Shown: piece after piece, positions 59,131 to 64,000 of the stretch
Position numbering within the stretch: position 1 is the first letter of the stretch
How the letters are laid out: every line of letters begins with the position of its first letter
Position numbers and translations under genes: made by a program
Assembly (NCBI GenBank): GCA_038237435.1
Contig: JBBRYT010000008.1
Span: forward strand, 96,096-160,095
Reading direction: 5' to 3'
Length of the DNA: 64,000 bases
Origin: JACCTI01 sp038237435
Lineage (GTDB): Bacteria > Verrucomicrobiota > Verrucomicrobiia > Chthoniobacterales > UBA10450
Notes under the pieces: generated by a model
Seen by the model: only the letters and a program-made list of their open reading frames with translations
Told to the model about the DNA's origin: nothing
Database searches by the model: none

Positions 59131-59802
59131 ATGCCGCGCCGCTTTAAACTACTCATTTTTGTGCTGCTCGTCTCCAATATCGGAGTAGGCAGCGGCGCTT
59201 TCTATTCTCTGCGCCTCCTCGACCGGAAATATTCGGAACTTGTTTCCCGTGCCGTTCCCTCGCTCAACGACTTACAGACGTTAACCGCGCTGGCCGTGGA
59301 TGCAATGCGTCAAACAAATCCGAATGTGCTCGGCGCGCCTCCTGTAGTTCCGGAAAAGTTGCAACGGGCGAGGGAGGCGATCGGAAAGGATGGCGAACTC
59401 CGCGCTGGCTTACTGCGCCGGACCTTGCTCGGTGCGCAGTCGGTCGATCGAGTAGAGTTCGAACGCACCGGCGAAGAATTTACCAGCGCTGCAAATCATT
59501 TCGTCGACACCATAGGAGCGTCACCCGTAGTAGATGCGAATCGCCAGCGCGACGAGACATTGCGGCCGGCCTTCGAGAGATATCTTATCGCCACGACGAA
59601 GTTCGCTGACGCGGTGGAAGTAGACAGTCTCCAAACTAGCGACGCCTTAACGGTGAGAACCGGTAGCCTCGCACGCATGATGTTCGCCGCGGCTAACTGG
59701 CCACTGGCACTCCTACTCGTGGTACTTCTAGTAAGCGGTGTTATCGTTCTTTTCGTAGCTCGTAGCTCGCTCTTCGTAAAGGAAGAGCAATGGCGAACCT
59801 AA
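59131..59802 (+). CDS. membrane protein with periplasmic four-helix domain
   Basis: The 223-residue protein has a first membrane helix (LLIFVLLVSNIGVGSGAF), a mostly helical periplasmic region of about 150 residues and a second helix (WPLALLLVVLLVSGVIVLFVA), followed by a short cytoplasmic tail. This is the layout of a chemoreceptor or kinase input domain without the output part. No family is recognised. The stop TAA lies in CCTAACGAGTG. It is alone on its strand, far from a signalling partner. Confidence 0.55.
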   Translation: MPRRFKLLIFVLLVSNIGVGSGAFYSLRLLDRKYSELVSRAVPSLNDLQTLTALAVDAMRQTNPNVLGAPPVVPEKLQRAREAIGKDGELRAGLLRRTLLGAQSVDRVEFERTGEEFTSAANHFVDTIGASPVVDANRQRDETLRPAFERYLIATTKFADAVEVDSLQTSDALTVRTGSLARMMFAAANWPLALLLVVLLVSGVIVLFVARSSLFVKEEQWRT

Positions 59803-59943
59803 CGAGTGCTCAATGGAAGGCCGCTGGAGATTGTGCGCTGGCAGGCAAGATCGCTCTTGGATAATTGCCCTTAGGGATGAGACGCATCCGGTAGGCGCGA
59901 TCATCGGAATTGCGCCGCCCCAAAAATATTGCATGATCTGCCC

Positions 59944-60444
59944 ATGGAAGTCCGCAGTGTCGAAGCGATCGTTCGTGCGTTGAACGACGCAAATGTCCGC
60001 TATCTCATTGTCGGAGGTCTGGCCGTGAATGCGCATGGATATGAGCGATTAACGGTCGATGTTGATTTAGTCATCGGCTTAGAGAGAGAAAACATCATCC
60101 GGGGACTGCGGGCTCTTGACGGAATCGACTATCACATGGCCATTCCTGTCAGCCCGGAAGATTTTGCCTCGCCCAAGCTGCGTGAAACGTGGCGGAAAGA
60201 CAAAGGCATGGTTGTATTGAAGCTTTGGAGCGACACTCATCGACGCACGCCCAATTATGTCTTCATCTACGAGCCTTTCGATTTCGCGCGCGAATACGCG
60301 GCGGCCCTCAAGCAGGTGGTTTATGCCGATCAAACCGCTCCGGTGGTCTCTTATCAAACTCTGCTGGCGATGAAAACAGAGGCCGGTCGTGATCGCGACT
60401 TGATTGATATCGCGCAATTAAAGAAACTGGATCCTTACCGATGA
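59944..60444 (+). CDS. nucleotidyltransferase-fold protein (AbiEii/MNT-like)
   Basis: The 166-residue protein has the minimal nucleotidyltransferase motif VRYLIVGGLAVNAHGYERLT followed by VDVDLVIGLE (GG plus the DxD-like metal pair), then helices and LLAMKTEAGRDRDLIDIAQL, typical of AbiEii/MNT-type toxins or antitoxins. I start it at the ATG at 59944. It overlaps the next small gene by 4 bases (ATGA). Such two-gene units are often toxin-antitoxin systems, but this order and partner are not ones I recognise. Confidence 0.7.
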   Translation: MEVRSVEAIVRALNDANVRYLIVGGLAVNAHGYERLTVDVDLVIGLERENIIRGLRALDGIDYHMAIPVSPEDFASPKLRETWRKDKGMVVLKLWSDTHRRTPNYVFIYEPFDFAREYAAALKQVVYADQTAPVVSYQTLLAMKTEAGRDRDLIDIAQLKKLDPYR

Positions 60445-60641
60445 TTAAGGAAGAGCTATATGCCCAACCGGGATGGCAGTGGTGTACCTTCGAGGGTGCA
60501 GAGCTCCACACGCTGCTTTTAGGCCTGCGTTCCACCTTTCGCGAAAAGCTCGAGTGGCTGGAGGAAGCCGAGAATGTTAGTTTCCTGTTCAGGATCAATC
60601 GCGAAAAGAGAAATAACCCGCAAGCTAGCAAAGAAGAATAG
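60441..60641 (+). CDS. small protein paired with the nucleotidyltransferase
   Basis: The 66-residue protein (MIKEELYAQPGWQWCTFEGA, then LLLGLRSTFREKLEWLEEAE and NREKRNNPQASKEE) is charged and probably helical. Its ATG overlaps the preceding stop, so both are translated together. A helix of about 25 residues (TFREKLEWLEEAENVSFLF region) may form the interface. It may be the antitoxin or a cofactor. No family recognised. Confidence 0.55.
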   Translation: MIKEELYAQPGWQWCTFEGAELHTLLLGLRSTFREKLEWLEEAENVSFLFRINREKRNNPQASKEE

Positions 60642-60795
60642 GCTCGCGCGAAGTACGCAACGGAGCGGCGGGTTGGGATTGGGTAGGAGCAACAGACCTT
60701 AGCGACCGTTGCGACTGTGGCGTGAGGCGCCTACCGATGTTCCTGACTTAGCGCGACGAGCACCAGGCATTGGAAGGCAACGCCGCTGCCTTTAA

Positions 60796-61611
60796 CTAAG
60801 CGGGGCGAAACTCGACAAACGCCCGGCTCACCTCGCCATGCGCGGCCTGGCAGACAAACCAGCCTTTCTCCTTTGTCCCATCGTGATTCTCGCGAATGCG
60901 CGAGCAGCAACGATCGGTCGTGAGCAAGGCTTGGCCGAAAGGACGCACGGTGAGGCCATGGAAATGTCCGCTAAAGACCGCGCGCAGATTGAGTTTGCCC
61001 AGCCGTTCCAGCAGAGCATCGGCATTGAGCGGACGGGCGTAGACAAAATCGCCCAGGGGAAAGTGCGTCACCACAATCGTTGGCTTAGCTGGCTCCAGTT
61101 GCGGAAGAGTTTCCTCCAGCCAGGCAAAGGTCTTGCGTGAAATCATGGTCTCCTTAGACTTCGTCCCTTCCGACGTATCCAGTCCCAGCACCTGCCAGCC
61201 GCGATGCTCGAAGCGATAGTTGATCTGACCGGGAAAAATCCGCTCATAAGCCGAGCGATCACTACTCGTTAGGTAGTCGTGATTACCTACTACGGCATGC
61301 ACGGGTATCTCCAGTTTGGCAAAGGCCTCACGTATTCCGGTCAATTGCGCCGTCGTTCCCATATCCGCCAAGTCACCGCCCAGCAGACAGAATTCCGCCT
61401 GCGGCGCACTTAGCTTCATCTGCGCTACCACTTGATCGAACCACGGCCGGCAATTGGCATCGCTAAAGTGTAGATCGTTCACCGCGATGAAGGTGCACTT
61501 TTCGGATGCGTCCTTTTCCTGCGCCAACAAACGCCGCGGCCACAACCCAGCCGCCAACAAGCCGGCTGCCCCGAGGCGCAGTGCTTCACGGCGCGTGAAT
61601 CTAGTAATCAT
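60796..61611 (-). CDS. exported metallophosphoesterase
   Basis: The 271-residue protein, from the ATG at 61611, has a twin-arginine signal (FTRREALRLGAAGLLAAGLW) and the metallophosphoesterase set: AVNDLHFSD, LLGGDLADMG, VVGNHDYL, VVTHFPLGD and FSGHFHGLTV. These bind two metals to cleave phosphodiesters; it resembles CpdA-type 3',5'-cyclic-nucleotide phosphodiesterases. Export through Tat suggests work on extracellular substrates, perhaps for phosphate scavenging. It is a single-gene unit. Confidence 0.85.
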   Translation of the reverse strand: MITRFTRREALRLGAAGLLAAGLWPRRLLAQEKDASEKCTFIAVNDLHFSDANCRPWFDQVVAQMKLSAPQAEFCLLGGDLADMGTTAQLTGIREAFAKLEIPVHAVVGNHDYLTSSDRSAYERIFPGQINYRFEHRGWQVLGLDTSEGTKSKETMISRKTFAWLEETLPQLEPAKPTIVVTHFPLGDFVYARPLNADALLERLGKLNLRAVFSGHFHGLTVRPFGQALLTTDRCCSRIRENHDGTKEKGWFVCQAAHGEVSRAFVEFRPA

Positions 61612-61682
61612 TACCCAATTTACCACTAGCGTGCCATCTGGCTACGACCGATAAGAGAAGGCCGAAGCCGCCGAAGGCGCCG

Positions 61683-61707
61683 AAGGGGTCAGTCCTCACT
61701 TTTGACA
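61683..61707. repeat. left inverted repeat of the RAYT element
   Basis: Begins AAGGGGTCAGTCCTCACT and ends TTTTGACA (25 bases). It is the inverted counterpart of the sequence at 62651-62677, with a single base difference near the centre. The transposase stop codon lies inside it. Confidence 0.8.
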
Positions 61708-62621
61708 CTTACTCGCCTGAGCAAGTTGGACACATGCGTCCAGGTTCCCATCTGTAACCGCTGCGCAATCCACTGGAGGCTCACCGCAGTCTCCGCACGT
61801 AGGCGCCGCGCCAGAGCAATTTTCTTCGCGTCGCTCTTGCGCCGCGCGCCCAATTCTTCCTCCGGCCAGCGCAGTTTGCTGAGAGTTACACGGATTATCC
61901 GTTCCGCTTTCTGCTCCTCGGTTTCCGCGCGCTCGACCGCGCGATGGTGCGGGCCGGCTTCCGCCTCCAAGCGATCGAGTAACCGCGCGGCGAAGTCCTC
62001 CGCGCCAAAAAGCCAGCCGCGCCGCAGGCGATCATCGACCGCGTAAGGCTCCTCTCGCCGCGCCTCCAAGCGACGCGCAAATTCCAAGCGGTTTTGCCGG
62101 CTCTCCTTGTCCAAGCCATGCTCGCCCAGCAGCCGATCGCAGCGCAGCCAGTGCGGCCGGGCAGAAGGTTTCAGATAAGCCGCATAGCTACTCCAAGGGT
62201 AAGTCTGCAAGGCTTGTCGCCCCCGGGTTAATCTCGCGCGCACTGGATTCAAGTGCACATAGTCGCAGGCCACTCGCAGATAATCGGAGGAACTGCCATC
62301 GAGCAGGAGCGATTTATAACGGCCGGCAAACAAATGCCCCGTCAGACCGTGGCGGCGATTGAAGCGCATGGTGTAAGTGCCGAGGAACCATTTCATGCCG
62401 CTGACCAGGTTGGCCCGCGGCGTTTCCACCACCAGGTGAAAATGATTTCCCATCAGACAGTAGGCGTGCACCTGCCAGCCCGTCTTCGCGCAGACCGCTC
62501 CGAGCGTGTCGAGAAAACTGCGGCGATCGACCGCATCGCGGAAGATCTCTTCGCGCCGATCACCGCGATTCATCAAATGATAGATCGCGCCTTCATACTC
62601 CAGGCGCAGCTGGCGCGGCAT
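61689..62621 (-). CDS. REP-associated tyrosine transposase (RAYT, Y1/IS200-like)
   Basis: The 310-residue protein has the Y1 core: YEGAIYHLMNRGDRREEIF, AYCLMGNHFHLVVETP with the HUH pair His60/His62, and LGTYTMRFNRRHGLTGHLF with the likely catalytic Tyr83, then GRYKSLLLDG and YVHLNPVRA. The added C-terminal helical domain (to residue 310) with WPEEELGARRKSDAKKIALA is typical of longer RAYTs. These enzymes nick single-stranded DNA at REP sequences. It is flanked by near-perfect inverted repeats and lies 3-8 kb from two REP-like palindromes. Confidence 0.88.
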   Translation of the reverse strand: MPRQLRLEYEGAIYHLMNRGDRREEIFRDAVDRRSFLDTLGAVCAKTGWQVHAYCLMGNHFHLVVETPRANLVSGMKWFLGTYTMRFNRRHGLTGHLFAGRYKSLLLDGSSSDYLRVACDYVHLNPVRARLTRGRQALQTYPWSSYAAYLKPSARPHWLRCDRLLGEHGLDKESRQNRLEFARRLEARREEPYAVDDRLRRGWLFGAEDFAARLLDRLEAEAGPHHRAVERAETEEQKAERIIRVTLSKLRWPEEELGARRKSDAKKIALARRLRAETAVSLQWIAQRLQMGTWTHVSNLLRRVSVKSED

Positions 62622-62650
62622 GAAGCTCTCTTAAATGAGCGAAGTCTTTG

Positions 62651-62678
62651 TGTCAATAGTGAGGACTGACCCCTTTCG
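62651..62678. repeat. right inverted repeat of the RAYT element
   Basis: Begins TGTCAATAGTGAGGACTGAC and ends CCCCTTTCG-type sequence; reverse complement of the left copy except for one base. About 30 bases upstream of the transposase start. The element is therefore about 1 kb long. Confidence 0.8.
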
Positions 62679-62830
62679 ATTCCTTTGCCCTATCGACAAT
62701 GGCGGCGCGCCCTGCAATCGTCTCGCAATTAATCTTCCGGATATTGGGCATTCCCATCGGCGTATCCAATCCGCTATAACTGCGGGTGCGGCGCGAACGT
62801 CGCTCGCTGAAAAGTATTGATTTGCTTCCT

Positions 62831-63601
62831 GTGAAAACCAAAGCCGATATCGTCGCCGACTGGCTTCCGCGCTACACCGGGACCGCGGCGAAGGAATTTT
62901 CGAAATACATCCTGCTCGTTAATTTCACCAATTACGTCGCGCTTTTCGCCCAGGCCTATGGTGCGCAAGTCCGCGGTCTTGATCGTCCCATGCCGAACGC
63001 TACCGCCAACGGCATCACCATTTTGAATTTCGGCATGGGTAGCGCGAGCGCGGCGACGGTGATGGATTTACTCAGCGCCATTAAACCGAAAGCCGTGCTC
63101 TTTCTGGGCAAGTGCGGCGGATTGAAAAAGAAAAACAAACTCGGCGACCTCATCCTGCCCATCGCTGCCATTCGCGGTGACGGGACCTCGGCCGATTACT
63201 TCCCACCCGAAGTCCCCGCGCTGCCCGCCTTCTCCCTCCAGAAAGCCATCTCCACCACGATACGGAATCATGGCTGCGATTACTGGACGGGCACGGTCTA
63301 CACAACCAACCGGCGTGTCTGGGAACACGACGAAGCCTTCAAGAAACATCTCGCGCGCATCCGTTGCATGGGGATCGACATGGAGACCGCCACCATCTTC
63401 ATCACCGGATTCCACAACGAAATCCCGACTGGCGCGCTCTTGCTAGTCTCGGATCAACCGATGGTCCCCGAAGGCGTCAAAACCGCAATTAGCGACGAGG
63501 TTGTCACATCACGCTTCATGGAAATCCATCTGCGCATCGGGATCGATTCGCTCAGCGAATTGATCAATCACGGTCTGACCGTGAAACACTTGCGCTTTTA
63601 G
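62831..63601 (+). CDS. amn: AMP nucleosidase / nucleoside phosphorylase-family protein
   Basis: From the GTG at 62831 the protein has 256 residues: KTKADIVADWLPRYTGT (the usual AMP nucleosidase lead), ITILNFGMGSASAATVMDLL, VLFLGKCGGLKKKNKLGDLI, RGDGTSADYFPPEVPALP and IRCMGIDMETATIFITG with LVSDQPM. This is the phosphorylase-like fold that splits AMP to adenine and ribose-5-phosphate. The frame upstream to 62786 has an ATG but gives an unlikely basic lead. It is a single gene; the RAYT element lies just upstream. Confidence 0.85.
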   Translation: MKTKADIVADWLPRYTGTAAKEFSKYILLVNFTNYVALFAQAYGAQVRGLDRPMPNATANGITILNFGMGSASAATVMDLLSAIKPKAVLFLGKCGGLKKKNKLGDLILPIAAIRGDGTSADYFPPEVPALPAFSLQKAISTTIRNHGCDYWTGTVYTTNRRVWEHDEAFKKHLARIRCMGIDMETATIFITGFHNEIPTGALLLVSDQPMVPEGVKTAISDEVVTSRFMEIHLRIGIDSLSELINHGLTVKHLRF

Positions 63602-63688
63602 CAGATCGCGCCTTCGCACTCCCAGCGCAGCTGCCGCGGCCTGCAGCGTTCTTAAACCCGTGGCTTGTTCCTCTCATTTGTTCCCTAG

Positions 63689-64000
63689 CTAGGCGGCGCG
63701 GAGCGGTCCCGCCGCCACCAGCTTCTTCTTTCGGGGATCGACGGTAAGAGATAGGCCCTCGAGGGTGCGGGCGCCGAGCAGGGTCATGTCGCCGGGCTCG
63801 CCAAAGACCACCTCGTCGATGGTGAAAGATTTATCGATGCGAATGATGGCGAAGCCTACCCGTCGCGTGATTCGTTCCCCGTTTGCCATAGTAAAAGCGA
63901 GGTCTTTCTTCTCCACCGCAATCCCGATCTTTTCGAGCGTCTTTTCGGGAATCCAAGTGTATTCGCTGCCAGTGTCCACCAATGCCCGCGCCACCGTCGC
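63689..64000 (-). CDS. retroviral-type aspartic protease-like protein (partial at window edge)
   Basis: About 101 residues are visible and the frame is open to the edge of the window, so the start is probably beyond base 64000. ALVDTGSEYTWIP carries the DTGS active-site motif of clan AA aspartic proteases; FTMANGERITRRVGFAII and FGEPGDMTLLGARTLEGL complete the small fold. Single-domain forms act as dimers in bacteria. Function unknown. The visible length is close to the full length of the domain. Confidence 0.75.
   Translation of the reverse strand, partial: ATVARALVDTGSEYTWIPEKTLEKIGIAVEKKDLAFTMANGERITRRVGFAIIRIDKSFTIDEVVFGEPGDMTLLGARTLEGLSLTVDPRKKKLVAAGPLRAA

Overview
The window looks like a chromosomal segment of a Verrucomicrobiota bacterium, probably of the Chthoniobacterales/Spartobacteria type. 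This is inferred from moderately high GC, a complete Gram-negative envelope gene set (LpxI, porins, lipoproteins), DUF5069, paired bactofilins, and a DUF4331 protein ending in a glycine-rich sorting-like domain (…RALGPSL…) that I associate with exported proteins of this phylum. No rRNA, CRISPR array, plasmid or prophage genes were seen.

Layout. 1-5250: end of the F-type ATP synthase operon (atpH-A-G-D-C) followed by lpxI. 5260-8760: a scarred stretch with a small lipoprotein, tRNA-Ala, a decayed serine-recombinase end reading into that tRNA, a truncated membrane PAS sensor and an orphan C-terminal fragment. 8390-14840: a regulon with four copies of a perfect GTAAC-N6-GTTAC dyad in front of a secreted repeat protein, a Tat-exported ferritin-like protein and a cupredoxin/kinase/porin/response-regulator operon. 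15130-31180: a large cluster that I read as arsenic methylation and arsenosugar-type biosynthesis coupled to phosphate uptake. It holds TVP38, a MerA-like oxidoreductase, two TIGR04283-like glycosyltransferases, a sterol-desaturase-like enzyme, a rhodanese, ArsM, an ArsR regulator, an OprO/P-like porin, pstSCAB, the radical SAM protein ArsS, a second radical SAM enzyme, DUF547 and an exported nucleoside hydrolase. 31425-40890: large-subunit catalase, a HupE-like/DUF4331/TPR group, an acyl desaturase, a methyltransferase and YceI. 40945-44270: aroF, trpG, trpE and a zinc-ribbon protein. 44437-47650: a lipoprotein hydrolase and two adjacent broken glycosyltransferase genes (one amber stop, one frameshift). 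47853-49920: tRNA(CAT), two bactofilins (one with a zinc-ribbon head) and DUF5069. 49922-58554: a tight six-gene run icd-pgi-kinase-NtrC-type regulator-glnD-nucleotidyltransferase. 59131-64000: a membrane protein, a nucleotidyltransferase/small-protein pair, a phosphodiesterase, a REP-associated transposase flanked by inverted repeats, AMP nucleosidase and a partial aspartic protease.

The most striking signal outside the genes is a short word, consensus GCCTAACGAGT, scattered over the whole window on both strands: 34 exact copies of the 8-base core CTAACGAG, where about two are expected by chance. It lies within genes in several reading frames and often supplies or touches stop codons. Density and lack of strand bias resemble DNA-uptake sequences of Neisseria and Pasteurellaceae, but I know of no such description for this phylum. 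Function is inference; the repetition is directly visible.
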